A stretch of DNA of 33,091 nucleotides, from assembly GCF_030159055.1 (NCBI RefSeq), contig NZ_BQXQ01000049.1, positions 1-33,091 of the forward strand. Reading direction: 5' to 3'. Within the stretch, counting starts at the first letter, position 1, and every line of letters begins with the position of its first letter. Both the position numbers and the translations under genes were made by a program. This stretch comes from Acidovorax sp. SUPP3334 (GTDB lineage: Bacteria; Pseudomonadota; Gammaproteobacteria; Burkholderiales; Burkholderiaceae_C). Below are positions 8,351 through 17,146 of the stretch, in pieces. Below the pieces are notes generated by a model that saw nothing but the letters and a program-made list of their open reading frames with translations, was not told the DNA's origin and did not search any database.

Positions 8351-9455
8351 TCACACGCCCTGCTTGAGGGAGGCTTCGATGAAGGCGTCGAGATCGCCGT
8401 CCAGTACCTTTTGGGTGGCGGAGATTTCGACGTTGGTGCGCAGATCCTTGATGCGGCTGTTGTCCAGCACGTAGCTGCGGATCTGGTGGCCCCAGCCGAC
8501 ATCGGTCTTGGTGTCTTCCAGCTTTTGCTGCTCTTCCTGGCGCTTGCGCATCTCGAAGTCATACAGGCGCGAGCGAAGGCGCTGCCATGCCACATCGCGA
8601 TTGCTGTGCTGGCTGCGGCCATCTTGGCACTGAACCACGATACCGGTCGGAATGTGCGTCAAACGCACGGCCGAATCGGTCTTGTTGATGTGCTGTCCAC
8701 CGGCGCCGCTTGCGCGGAAGGTGTCGGTGCGCACGTCGGCCGGGTTGATGTCGATCTGGATCGAATCGTCGATTTCCGGATAGACGAACAGGCTGGCGAA
8801 GCTGGTGTGGCGCCCGCCCGAGGAGTCGAAGGGGCTCTTGCGCACCAATCGGTGCACGCCCGTCTCGGTGCGCAGCAGGCCGTAGGCGTACTCGCCCTCG
8901 ATCTTGATCGTCGCGCTCTTGATGCCTGCCACGTCGCCCGGCGTTTCGTCTTCCACCGTGGTCTTGAAGCCCTTGCGTTCGGCGTACTTGAGGTACTGGC
9001 GCAGCAGCATGCCGGCCCAGTCGCAGGCTTCCGTGCCGCCGGCGCCGGCCTGGATGTCCACGAAGCAGTTGAGCGGATCGGCCTCGTTGCTGAACATGCG
9101 GCGGAACTCGAGCAGTTCGATCTCGGGCTTGAGCTTGGCGGTCTCGGCCTCGATGGTCATCAGGCCGTCATCGTCGCCTTCTTCCTTGCTCATGTCGAAG
9201 AGCTCGGTGTTGTCGGCCAGCTCGCGCGTGAGCTTTTCCAGCGTGAGCACCACGCCGTCCAGGCTTTTCTTTTCCTTGCCCAGCTCCTGGGCCTTCTTGG
9301 GGTCGTTCCAGACCGTCGGGTCTTCCAGCGACGCGTTTACCGTGCGCAGGCGTTCGAATTTGGCATCGAAGTCAAAGATACCTCCGTAACTCTTGCGTGC
9401 GCACGGTCAGGTCGGAGAGGGTGTTGCCGATGAGGTTGATGCGTTCTGCGTCCAT
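8351..9455 (-). CDS. prfB: Peptide chain release factor 2 (programmed +1 frameshift)
   Basis: RF2 recognises UGA and UAA stop codons and triggers release of the finished peptide at the ribosome. Translation starts at the ATG at 9455 and reads 27 codons ending Tyr-Leu before an in-frame TGA (9374-9372). A +1 slip at CTT-TGA-C joins it to the long frame starting GAC at 9373. The full product is 367 residues, the usual RF2 length. It carries the stop-codon-recognition motif SPF (in 'RKSPFDSS') and the catalytic GGQ (in 'GAGGQHIN'). Expression is autoregulated: when RF2 is scarce the ribosome pauses at UGA and shifts. A simple ORF caller would give a protein truncated at its N-terminus. Confidence 0.97.
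9371..9386 (-). promoter_or_regulatory. Programmed +1 frameshift site of prfB
   Basis: On the minus strand: a Shine-Dalgarno-like CGGAGG (9386-9381), TAT, then CTT TGA C (9377-9371). This is the conserved RF2 slip site with an internal anti-anti-SD element three bases before the CUU codon. Confidence 0.97.
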
Positions 9456-9593
9456 GGTGCGTGTCCTGAGTGTTCTGTGGAGTAATCCGCAATTTTCTCA
9501 TGGGACGCGTCCCGTACCCCGCGACTTCGCTGCCGGCGCGCAAGGTCTTGCTGCCGAATGGGCATGCGGGCCTGCGTCGTGCCTGAAATGCTG

Positions 9594-9652
9594 CTTTATT
9601 GATAGCGAATTGCGCTTGCTGGATGGGCGCTGCAGGCTATTTCCATCACCCG
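9594..9652 (+). repeat. Dispersed element, copy 2
   Basis: TTTATTGATAGC, then TGCGCTTGCTGGATGGGCGC, TGCAGGCTATTT. A well-preserved copy in the divergent gap between prfB and the broken response regulator. Confidence 0.75.
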
Positions 9653-9660
9653 TTCCGGTC

Positions 9661-10039
9661 ATTTGCAGTCCCACACCCCTCGACTCCCTCGCGCCCGAGC
9701 CTTCCCTGCCTGCCCCGGTTCTGGTGGTGGAGGACGAGCCTTTGCTGCAGCAGCGCCTGCGCGGCGTGCTCCTGTCGCTGGGCTACGCGCCCGATGCGCT
9801 GGTGTTCGCCGCCACGCTGGCCCAAGCGCGCGCCTGCCTGGCGGCGCAGCCGGTGGCAGCGCGAAGACCAGATCCTGCGGCTGGTGGCCGACGGGCTGGG
9901 CAACCGCGAGATCGCCGAGCAGCTGCACCTGTCGCGCTACACGGTGGAGAGCCACGTCAAGCGCATCTACCGCAAGCTGGCGGTGTCGTCGCGCACCATG
10001 GCCGTGCGCATGGCGCGCTCGCGCGGGGTGATCGGATGA
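9661..10039 (+). pseudogene. LuxR-type response regulator with the middle deleted
   Basis: The first part, in frame with GTT at 9718, encodes the start of a receiver domain ('VLVVEDEPLLQQRLR', acidic pocket EDE) through about 'ACLAAQPVA'. Near 9855-9862 the reading jumps to another frame, which encodes a complete LuxR-type helix-turn-helix ('LRLVADGLGNREIAEQL', '..YTVESHVKRIYRKL') up to the TGA at 10037-10039. The phospho-acceptor Asp, the rest of the receiver domain and the linker are missing (about 100 residues compared with this family), and the two parts are out of frame. The start codon is not resolved; 9661 is approximate. The stop overlaps the ATG of the sensor kinase gene (ATGA), so this was a coupled two-component pair. 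It cannot work as a phospho-regulator as written. Confidence 0.8.
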
Positions 10040-11960
10040 CGCGGTGGTGGCGCAGCGGCTGGGCGCTGGTGGGGGTTTGGGCAGCGATGTGGTCGATGTG
10101 TGGTGCCGCGTGGGCGCAGCAGGCTCCCGCCGCTGTGGCCGGAGCCTGCGCGCCGCGCGTGCTGGCGACCGAGGCCGCGCGCCCTGCGCCGGGCGCAGAC
10201 CCGCAGTTGCTGCCCGCCACGGGCTGGGAGCCGGTGCAACTGCCCGACGTGTGGGGCAAGCGCTGGCCCGGCCACGACGGCAGCGTGTGGTACCGCATTC
10301 AATGGGAGCGGGGCTGCCCCGCCGCGCCGGCCAGGGGGAGCCGCTGGCACTGGGCATGGACGGCATGAGCATGGCCGGCGAGGTGTCCATCAACGACGAC
10401 CTGCTGTGGCGCGATGCGTCCCTGGCGGAGCCCTTGTCGCGCAGCTGGAACATGCCGCGCTGGTGGCTGCTGCCCGAATCGGCACTGCATGACGGCACCA
10501 ACACCGTGTGGGTGCGGGTGGTGGGGGTCGAGCCGCTGTCGCCGGGCCTGGGCAGCGTTCGGCTGGGCGGGGCCGCAGAGATCGCGCAGGAGCACGCGCA
10601 AAGCGAGTGGCGGCAGCGCACGGTGTTCGTGTTTTCAGTGGGCCTGTCGTGCGCGGTGGGCTGCCTGTTCGCCGTGGTGTGGTGCCTGCGCCGCTCCGAG
10701 CGTGCGTTCGGCTGGTATGCATTGATGTCGATGGCCTGGGCGGTCTATCTGCTCACCGTGCTGGCGGTCAGCCCCTGGCCGTTTGGCGACACGCTGGCCA
10801 TGTCGCGCCTGAACATCGCTGCGTTCGTGCTCTACACGGTGTGCTTTTGCCTGTTCACCTGGCGCTTTGGCGCGCAGGCTTTGCTGCGGCTGGAGCGCGT
10901 GCTCTGGGCCGTGGCCGTCGCCAGTTGCGCGGCGGTGCTGTTGGCGCCGCGGCCTTGGGTGGGTGCGGTGTTCGTGGTGGTGTTGGTGGGTTTCGTGTTG
11001 GTGTTCTTTGCCAACTGCCTGCAGTTTCAGTGGCACGCCTGGCGCCCGCGCCCCGAGGGGCGCCAGACGCCGCACATGCTGCTGGCGCTGTGCTGGATGG
11101 TGTTCGTGGTGGTGGGCGCGCACGATCTGGTGGTGATCCTGGCGCAGTGGCATGCCCGCGAGACGTGGAGCGCCATCGCGGGGCCGGTGACCACCGTGTG
11201 CATGGGGCTGGTGCTGGGTGGGCGGCTGGTGACGGGCATGCAGCGCATCGAGCGCTTCAACCTCGAACTGGAAGCGCACGTGGCCACCGCCCGCGCCGAT
11301 CTGGCCCAGGCCCTGGAGCGCGAGCACGTTCAGGCACTGGGCAACGCCAAGCTGCAAGAGCGCATGCAGATCGCCCATGACCTGCACGATGGCCTGGGCG
11401 GCAGTCTGGTGCGCAGCATGGCGCTGGTGGAGCAGACGCAGCAGCACATGCCGCAAACGCGGGTGCTGTCGCTGCTGAAGGTGCTGAAGGTGCTGCGCGA
11501 CGACTTGCGCCAGGTGATCGATTACGGATCGAGCAGCGCAGCCGTGGTGCCCGAGACGCCCGTGCGCTGGGCGGCGCCGCTGCGGCACCGGGCCACCCAG
11601 ATCCTGGATGCCATGGGCGTGGAATCCGCATGGCACATTGCGCCGCAGTGGCAGACCCCGCCCAGCACCTTGCAATGCCTGGGCCTGACGCGCGTGGTGG
11701 AGGAGGCGCTGTCCAACGTCATCAAGCACAGCGGCGCGCGGCGGCTGCGCGTGGAGCTGTCGCAGCCCTCGGCGGATGTGCTGTGCGTGCGCATCGAGGA
11801 CGACGGAGTGGGCTTTGATGTGCAGGCCGTGCAGGGCGCTGGCCTGAGCGTCGGCATGCGCAGCATGGCCGCGCGTGCCGAGCGCATCGATGGATCGCTG
11901 TCGGTCGAATCCCGGCCGGGAGCCACGGTGGTGAGCGTGACCCTGGGGTTGGCGCGATAG
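10036..11960 (+). pseudogene. Membrane sensor histidine kinase (HisKA_3 type), frameshifted
   Basis: Starts at the ATG at 10036, overlapping the response-regulator stop. The N-terminal part (signal peptide ending near 'AAWAQ', then an extracytoplasmic region with 'WYRIQWERGC') is in one frame. From about 10334-10338, a run of five Gs, the homologous sequence continues in another frame ('ALGMDGMSMAGEVSIND..'). Adding one G restores a single frame. Downstream are about seven hydrophobic segments, a short coiled coil, the dimerisation/phospho-acceptor motif 'AHDLHDGLGG' near 11375, and an HATPase domain with N-box 'EEALSNVIKHSG' and G-box 'DDGVGFD'. It is a NarX/DesK-like kinase that would phosphorylate the adjacent LuxR regulator. 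The break could be real, phase-variable, or a sequencing error at the G-run. Confidence 0.82.
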
Positions 11961-12006
11961 GCCGCAGCGTAGAAGCCGCAACGCAAAAACCTCGCGTGAG
12001 GGTTAT

Positions 12007-12055
12007 GAAAAATGATAGCAATTCCCCCTAGTGGAATATGCGCTGGCGGCCTATT
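12007..12055 (+). repeat. Dispersed element, copy 3
   Basis: AAAAATGATAGC, a 20-base spacer that can fold on itself (ATTCC/GGAAT), then GCGCTGGCGGCCTATTT. It fills the convergent gap between the kinase and hydrolase genes and ends just before the hydrolase stop codon. Confidence 0.7.
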
Positions 12056-12991
12056 TCATGCAGGGTCGCTCAGGAACGACTCGATCAGCGCGGCCACCGC
12101 CTGCGGCTGGTCGTGGTGCAGCATGTGCCCGGCGTCCTGGACCACGGCCGTGCGGCAGTCGCGCACATGGCGCAGGCGGGCGTGGTATTCGGGCAGGTCG
12201 TAGCGGTCCTTCCACCACAGGCCCATGCTGTCGTCGCTGGCTTCCACCGCGAGGGTGGGCGCGGTGATGCCGGCATACAGCGCCAGCGCTTCCTCCACCC
12301 GGTAGATCTGCGAACTGGTGATCTTGTGCGCCGCGTCGCCCAGGATGCGCCACCGGCCTTGCGCGTCCGGCTCCGCCCACTGCCGGGCCAGCCAGGCGGC
12401 CTTGTCGGCGGACAGCCGCGGGTTGGTCTTGATGAGTCGCTGGGCCACGCCGTCGGCGCTGTCGTATGCCCTGAGCGACTTCTCGCCACGTTCGAGCGCC
12501 CGTAGCTCGTCCATCCACTGCGCATAGCGCTTCGGGGCCTGGTCCGGTGTGGTGGCGGGCAGGCCGAAGCCTTCGAGGTTCACCAGCCGGCGGATGCGCG
12601 CGGGCCGCACGCCGGCATAGGCCATGCACACGTTGCCGCCCATGCTGTGCCCGACCAGGTCGATCGGCTGGCCGGGGGCGTAGTGGTCCAGCAGATGGTC
12701 CAGATCGGCCAGGTAGTCCGCGAAGACATAGTGGTCGCAAGGCGCCGGCATGCGGCTCAGGCCGAAGCCGCGCCAGTCGGCCGCGATGACGGTGCGGCCG
12801 GCGAAGAAGGCATCCGACAGCGCATCCACCACGAATTGGTACGAGGCACCGACATCCATCCAGCCGTGCATCAGCACCAGGAGCGGCTTGGCGGGTGACG
12901 GCGGCGCATCGCCATTCCAGCGGCGGACGTGGTATTGCAGGGTGCGGACGGGAACGAATTCGCTGTGCGAGGCGCGGACGGGCTGGTACAT
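12056..12991 (-). CDS. Alpha/beta hydrolase
   Basis: A 311-residue cytoplasmic alpha/beta-hydrolase. It has the oxyanion-hole HG (in 'LVLMHGWMD', about residues 42-43) and the nucleophile elbow GHSMGG (Ser about 116). The C-terminal part contains 'AGHMLHHDQP', which supplies the catalytic His. Substrate cannot be told from sequence; esterases, haloalkane-dehalogenase-like and epoxide-hydrolase-like enzymes share this fold. I chose the ATG at 12991 over an upstream TTG at 13030. A -10-like AATAAT lies six bases before this ATG and there is no Shine-Dalgarno, so the message may be leaderless. Confidence 0.88.
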   Translation of the reverse strand: MYQPVRASHSEFVPVRTLQYHVRRWNGDAPPSPAKPLLVLMHGWMDVGASYQFVVDALSDAFFAGRTVIAADWRGFGLSRMPAPCDHYVFADYLADLDHLLDHYAPGQPIDLVGHSMGGNVCMAYAGVRPARIRRLVNLEGFGLPATTPDQAPKRYAQWMDELRALERGEKSLRAYDSADGVAQRLIKTNPRLSADKAAWLARQWAEPDAQGRWRILGDAAHKITSSQIYRVEEALALYAGITAPTLAVEASDDSMGLWWKDRYDLPEYHARLRHVRDCRTAVVQDAGHMLHHDQPQAVAALIESFLSDPA

Positions 12992-12997
12992 CGGGCG

Positions 12998-13003
12998 ATT
13001 ATT
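12998..13003 (-). promoter_or_regulatory. -10-like box just before the hydrolase start
   Basis: AATAAT on the minus strand, six bases upstream of the ATG at 12991. No Shine-Dalgarno sequence lies between. Suggests a transcript starting at or very near the ATG. Confidence 0.35.
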
Positions 13004-13097
13004 TCCGCGCGGCGCGGCAGCGTCAGTCAAGGCAGGGACAAATTGGGCAGGCAGGCGAGATACGTGGCTGTCGCCGCAGGGGGGCTGATGACTTCGG

Positions 13098-13632
13098 CTA
13101 TGCGGTGCGTTGGCGTTGGCGTTGGCGTTGAAGCGATGCGGCAGGCGCCGCCCGCCCCGAGGTGGTTGAACGTTTCGAAGCCGGCGAACTGGATTTCGGC
13201 GTCGGTGCTTTCTTTGCCTTGGGCGCCGGGTGCCGTGCGGTGGCTGCGGCTTTCAAAGGAGCGCTCTTTTTGGCAGCCGGAGCCGCCGCGGGTTTCGCCG
13301 TTCGTTTTTTCACCCGTGCATCCACCGGCACCGCGGCCGTGTCGGCATCGCCATAGAGCACCTGGCAGCGCTCGCAAAAGTCGGCGCGGCGGTTCGTGCG
13401 GCCCAGCTTGGCATGCCGCAGCGGAATCCGGCAGCGCGGGCAGGTCGTCTGGCGGCGCCAGGCCGTCCATTTCGAGCAGAAAGTGCTTGCCCCAGCTTCG
13501 CACCGCCACGATGCGCCGACCCGCCAGCCGTTCCTTGGCGATGCCCGTGTTGCCTTGCACGCGCTCGATGGTGCGGCCTTTGAACCGCTGCGCGGCCTCT
13601 TTCAGGATCACGATGGACGGGCCTTCGGGCAT
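13098..13632 (-). pseudogene. Nei/Fpg-type DNA glycosylase with the middle deleted
   Basis: The ATG at 13632 begins MPEGPSIVIL, the catalytic N-terminal Pro-Glu of the Fpg/Nei family, which excises oxidised bases and cleaves at abasic sites. The homologous frame runs about 58 residues ('SWGKHFLLEMDG'). Then, near 13447-13470, it jumps to another frame that encodes the C-terminal zinc finger ('TCPRCRIPLRHAKLGRTNRR', 'DFCERC') and a long Lys/Ala/Pro-rich tail ending at 13098. The central roughly 190 residues, including the helix-two-turn-helix, are gone. The original frame reads on as nonsense. The tail contains a GTTGGC tandem run near its end. As written the protein cannot be active. Confidence 0.82.
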
Positions 13633-13708
13633 GGGGCGATCTCGCTGCGTGAATGGGGAAAATCCATTATTCTGCCCAGCCCATTCGCAGTTTGTAGGCC
13701 TTCTCCCC

Positions 13709-14770
13709 ATGCAAAAAATCACTTTGGGCGCCAGCCCGCTAGAAGTCACGCCCGTCTGCCTGGGCACCATGACGTTCGGCGAACAGGTGGACGAACCCAC
13801 GGCCCATGCCATCCTCGACCGCTCGCTGGAGCGGGGCGTGAACTTCATCGACACGGCCGAGATGTATGCCGTGCCGGCCCGGGCCGAAACCTATGGCGCC
13901 ACCGAAACCATCATCGGCCGCTGGTTCGCCAGCCGCCCCGGCGCCCGCGAAAAGCTCGTGCTGGCCACCAAGGTGGCAGGCCCCTCGCGCGGCATGCCCT
14001 GGGTGCGCGAAGGCAAGGGCATGACCCCGGCCGACATCGTGGCCTCGTGCGACGCCAGCCTGCGCCGCCTGCAGACCGATGTCATCGACCTGTACCAGAT
14101 CCACTGGCCCGAGCGCCACGTGCCCGCCTTCGGCACCCTGTATTACGACCCGGCCAAGGAAACGTCGGAGACGCCGATCCATGACCAGCTCCAGGCGCTG
14201 GCCGGGCTGGTGAAGGCGGGCAAGGTGCGCGCCATCGGCCTGTCCAACGAAACGCCGTACGGCGTGCACGAGTTCGTGCGCCTGGCCGAGCAGCACGGCC
14301 TGCCGCGCGTGGCCACGGTGCAAAACCCCTACTGCCTCATCAACCGCACCTGGGAAAACGGCATGGACGAAACCTGCCATCGGCTGGGCGTGTCGCTGCT
14401 GGCCTACTCCCCGCTGGCGTTCGGCCTGCTGACCGGCAAGTTCGACACGCACGCCCCCACCGAAGCGGGTGCGCCGCAGGACGCCCGCATCGCCCGCTAC
14501 GAATCGGTGCGCAAGCAGCGCTGGGGCCGGCCCGAGGCGCTGGTGGCCTCCCGCCGCTATAACGCCCTGGCGCGCGAGCAAGGCCTCACGCCCACGCGGA
14601 TGGCGCTGGCGTTCTGCTACACCAAGTGGCAGGTGGCGAGCACGATCATCGGGGTGACGTCTCTGGCCCAGCTCGACGAAGACCTGGATGCCTGGGGCAC
14701 CACGCTCTCGCCCGAACTGCTGGCGGCCATCGACGCGGTCCGCTGGGAGTTGCGAGACCCCGCCCTGTGA
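13709..14770 (+). CDS. Aldo/keto reductase (Tas-like)
   Basis: A 353-residue NADPH-dependent oxidoreductase of the aldo/keto reductase superfamily, closest in length and layout to E. coli Tas. The catalytic tetrad is visible: Asp48 and Tyr53 (in 'FIDTAEMY'), Lys88 ('LATKV') and His132 ('QIHWPE'). The C-terminal part holds the nucleotide-binding 'IIGVTSLAQL'. The physiological substrate is unknown. The ATG at 13709 follows the divergent nei remnant by 76 bases; an AT-rich 'CATTAT' in that gap may serve as a promoter. Its stop overlaps the GTG start of ybaK by four bases (GTGA). Confidence 0.92.
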   Translation: MQKITLGASPLEVTPVCLGTMTFGEQVDEPTAHAILDRSLERGVNFIDTAEMYAVPARAETYGATETIIGRWFASRPGAREKLVLATKVAGPSRGMPWVREGKGMTPADIVASCDASLRRLQTDVIDLYQIHWPERHVPAFGTLYYDPAKETSETPIHDQLQALAGLVKAGKVRAIGLSNETPYGVHEFVRLAEQHGLPRVATVQNPYCLINRTWENGMDETCHRLGVSLLAYSPLAFGLLTGKFDTHAPTEAGAPQDARIARYESVRKQRWGRPEALVASRRYNALAREQGLTPTRMALAFCYTKWQVASTIIGVTSLAQLDEDLDAWGTTLSPELLAAIDAVRWELRDPAL

Positions 14771-15270
14771 GCAAGAAGGCCGCCAAGGCGGCCCATGTGA
14801 GCGAAACCCCGGCCACCCAGTGGCTGCGGCGCCAGGGCGTGCCTTTCACCGAGCACCCGTACGACTACGTGGAGCATGGCGGCACCGCGCACAGCGCCGC
14901 CAGCCTGGGGCTGGACGAGCACACCGTCGTCAAGACCCTGGTGATGCAGGACCAGGATGCCAAGCCCCTCATCGTGCTGATGCACGGCGACTGCAAGGTG
15001 TCCACCAAGAACCTGGCCCGCCAGATCGGCGCCAAGTCGGTCGAGCCCTGCCAGCCCGAGGTGGCCAACCGCCACAGCGGGTATCTGGTGGGCGGCACCT
15101 CGCCGTTCGGCACGCGGCGCGACATGCCGGTGTACATCGAGGAAAGCATCCTCGCGCTGCCGCGCATCGCCATCAACGGCGGCCGGCGGGGCTTTCTGGT
15201 GCAGATCGACCCGCAGGTGTGCGTGCGGCAGCTCGGTGCCCAACCGGTGCAGTGCGCGCTGGCAGAATAG
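14767..15270 (+). CDS. ybaK: Cys-tRNA(Pro)/Cys-tRNA(Cys) deacylase YbaK
   Basis: A 167-residue YbaK/EbsC-family protein that hydrolyses cysteine wrongly attached to tRNA-Pro, a trans-editing role in translation fidelity. Characteristic features are '[10 protein letters not shown]', the conserved Lys in '[10 protein letters not shown]', and the '[10 protein letters not shown]' loop near the C-terminus. The start is a GTG at 14767 that overlaps the end of the aldo/keto reductase gene (GTGA), indicating coupled translation. The length agrees with the family. Confidence 0.92.
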   Translation: MSKKAAKAAHVSETPATQWLRRQGVPFTEHPYDYVEHGGTAHSAASLGLDEHTVVKTLVMQDQDAKPLIVLMHGDCKVSTKNLARQIGAKSVEPCQPEVANRHSGYLVGGTSPFGTRRDMPVYIEESILALPRIAINGGRRGFLVQIDPQVCVRQLGAQPVQCALAE

Positions 15271-15355
15271 GCCGCCCGCCGAACCGGCGCCAAGCGGCCG
15301 GGGTGCCTGCCAGCCAGGCACCCGCCGCGCCTGCTTCCCTGAAGGAATTCCTGCC

Positions 15356-15985
15356 TTGACCACTGTCTATAGCCTCCTGGCCACCGTGGCCGCCTACCTG
15401 CTCGGTTCGCTGTCGTTCGCCGTCATCGTGAGCCGCACCATGGGCCTGAACGATCCCCGCACCTATGGCAGCAAGAACCCCGGTGCCACCAACGTGCTGC
15501 GCTCCGGCTCCAAGGCCGCCGCCATCGTCACGCTGCTGCTGGATGCGGTCAAAGGCTGGTTGCCCGTGGTGCTGGTGCAGGCCTTCGGCAAGCCCTACGG
15601 CCTGGAAGACGGCACGGTAGCGCTCGTGGGCCTGGCGGCGTTCCTGGGCCACCTGTGGCCGGTGTTCTTCCGGTTCGAGGGCGGCAAGGGCGTGGCGACG
15701 GCGCTGGGCGTGCTGGTGGGCGTCAGCCCCTGGCTGGGGCTGGCCACGCTGCTGACCTGGGTCATCATCGCGTTCTTCTTTCGGTACTCGTCGCTGGCCT
15801 CGCTGGCGGCAGCGGTGTTCGCGCCGCTGTATTACGTGATGTTCGGCGGCGTGCTCTGGTACACCGAAGCGGCCATCGGCGTGTCGATCGCCGCGATGTC
15901 GGCGCTGCTGGTGTGGCGGCACCGCGAGAACATCCGCCGCCTCATGGCCGGGACCGAGTCCCGGCTCGGCAAGAAGAAGCCCTGA
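15356..15985 (+). CDS. plsY: Glycerol-3-phosphate acyltransferase PlsY
   Basis: A 209-residue integral membrane enzyme that transfers an acyl group from acyl-phosphate to glycerol 3-phosphate, the first step of phospholipid synthesis. The three PlsY motifs are present: '[13 protein letters not shown]' near the N-terminus, '[13 protein letters not shown]', and '[19 protein letters not shown]'. Several hydrophobic helices fill the rest. The start is a TTG at 15356 preceded by AAGGAA; the first ATG is inside motif-bearing sequence and too late. Confidence 0.95.
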   Translation: MTTVYSLLATVAAYLLGSLSFAVIVSRTMGLNDPRTYGSKNPGATNVLRSGSKAAAIVTLLLDAVKGWLPVVLVQAFGKPYGLEDGTVALVGLAAFLGHLWPVFFRFEGGKGVATALGVLVGVSPWLGLATLLTWVIIAFFFRYSSLASLAAAVFAPLYYVMFGGVLWYTEAAIGVSIAAMSALLVWRHRENIRRLMAGTESRLGKKKP

Positions 15986-16116
15986 AGGGCAGGGCGGGCC
16001 GCGCAGGCGTTACAGCGGCACGCCGCCTCTGACGATCAGCGGCCACCGGCATGCGGCCGTGTGTCTGCTCGCTCCTGGCGGCTGGCACCTGCACCTGCAC
16101 CTGCACACCTGGCACT

Positions 16117-17136
16117 TCAGGGCCGGCCCGGCGTGTTCACCAGCCCCATCAGCCCGCTGCTGTGCTGTGCCGCGTAGTGGCCCAGCCGCACCAAGGTACG
16201 GTGGTTGAGATCCACCTTGACCGCAGGCCGCGCCACGGCCGACTGGATGCGCGGTTTGCCGGCGGCGGTCTGGTGCAGCCGCGGCTGGGCCAGTTGTTCG
16301 CCCTCGCGGTCCAGCAGGCTGGCCACCAGGGGGGAGTTCACTTTTTCGCTGCGGCGCAGCACCAGTGCGGTTTCGCCGTTGTCCAGGCGCACGAAGGTGC
16401 CGGGCGGGCACAGGCCCACGGCCCGCACCAGCGCGTAGGTGACCTCGTCGCGCCGGTCCACCTCCTGGCCGACGATGGCGCGCACCGAATCGGTGGCGCT
16501 GCGGCCCGCCCGCGATTTGCGTGGGCTGATCATCGCGGCGTAGCGGTCGATGGTGCCCAGAATGCGGTTGAGCCGCTCTTCGGCAAGCATGCTGGCCAGC
16601 GGCTGCGCCTCGCCCAGGGGCGCATGGTGCTGGCCCACGACGTCGAGCCAGAGCGGGTCCTTGACCTCCAACTGCTCCAGCAGGGTCATGCTTTTGAGCG
16701 GGTGCGATTCGATGGCTTCCTGCTGCGCCGGGCTGGGCCGCTCGCGCTGGCTGGCCAACTCGTCCTGCAGCGCGGTCATGCCGATGTTCATGGTGATCGC
16801 GGCCCGCACCAGGCTGTCGCGCTCCAGTGAGGGCAATTGCAGCTCTTGCGCCAGGATGTGGCACAGGGTGCCGCAGACCAGCGCGTGCGACGTGCTGTAG
16901 CCCACCGTGGAGGTCGAGGCCAGCTGAAACATGAGGTACAGCGCCGCGTCGATGTCGTGCGCGACCAGATCCTGCAGCCAGCGGTCGCACTGGCGCACCT
17001 TGGCCGGAAAGTCGTGCACCTGCATCGGCCGCGACAGCAGCACCGACAGCGCGGATTCGAGGTCCGACCACAGCCCGAGCAGGTCTTCGTATTCGCTGTC
17101 GGACGGCTCGCTGCCGGCGGGGTGGCTCATGGGCAT
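16117..17136 (-). CDS. Degenerate HD-GYP domain protein
   Basis: A 339-residue cytoplasmic protein with the helical layout of HD-GYP cyclic-di-GMP phosphodiesterases, but with the metal site largely lost. The His of 'TSHALVCG' (about residue 84) is present. The canonical HDIGK is replaced by MNIGM (116-120), a later His in 'IESHP' (about 145) remains, and HH at 170-171 is followed by no GYP. A C-terminal 'GTFVRLDNGETALVLRR' segment is typical of HD-GYP proteins. It is more likely a sensor or binding protein than an active phosphodiesterase; this is inference. The start could also be the Met at residue 3. It lies 10 bases downstream of the retropepsin-like gene on the same strand. Confidence 0.75.
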   Translation of the reverse strand: MPMSHPAGSEPSDSEYEDLLGLWSDLESALSVLLSRPMQVHDFPAKVRQCDRWLQDLVAHDIDAALYLMFQLASTSTVGYSTSHALVCGTLCHILAQELQLPSLERDSLVRAAITMNIGMTALQDELASQRERPSPAQQEAIESHPLKSMTLLEQLEVKDPLWLDVVGQHHAPLGEAQPLASMLAEERLNRILGTIDRYAAMISPRKSRAGRSATDSVRAIVGQEVDRRDEVTYALVRAVGLCPPGTFVRLDNGETALVLRRSEKVNSPLVASLLDREGEQLAQPRLHQTAAGKPRIQSAVARPAVKVDLNHRTLVRLGHYAAQHSSGLMGLVNTPGRP

Positions 17137-17146
17137 GGGACGCTGT

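Noticed and set aside
13107-13130. GTTGGC tandem run
   Set aside because: Low-complexity coding repeat (Arg-Gln run) in the tail of the broken glycosylase; too short and ungapped to be a CRISPR array or iteron set.
16081-16115. CACCTG tandem run after the HD-GYP-like gene
   Set aside because: Three or four imperfect hexamers only; no hairpin or T-run and no sign of function.
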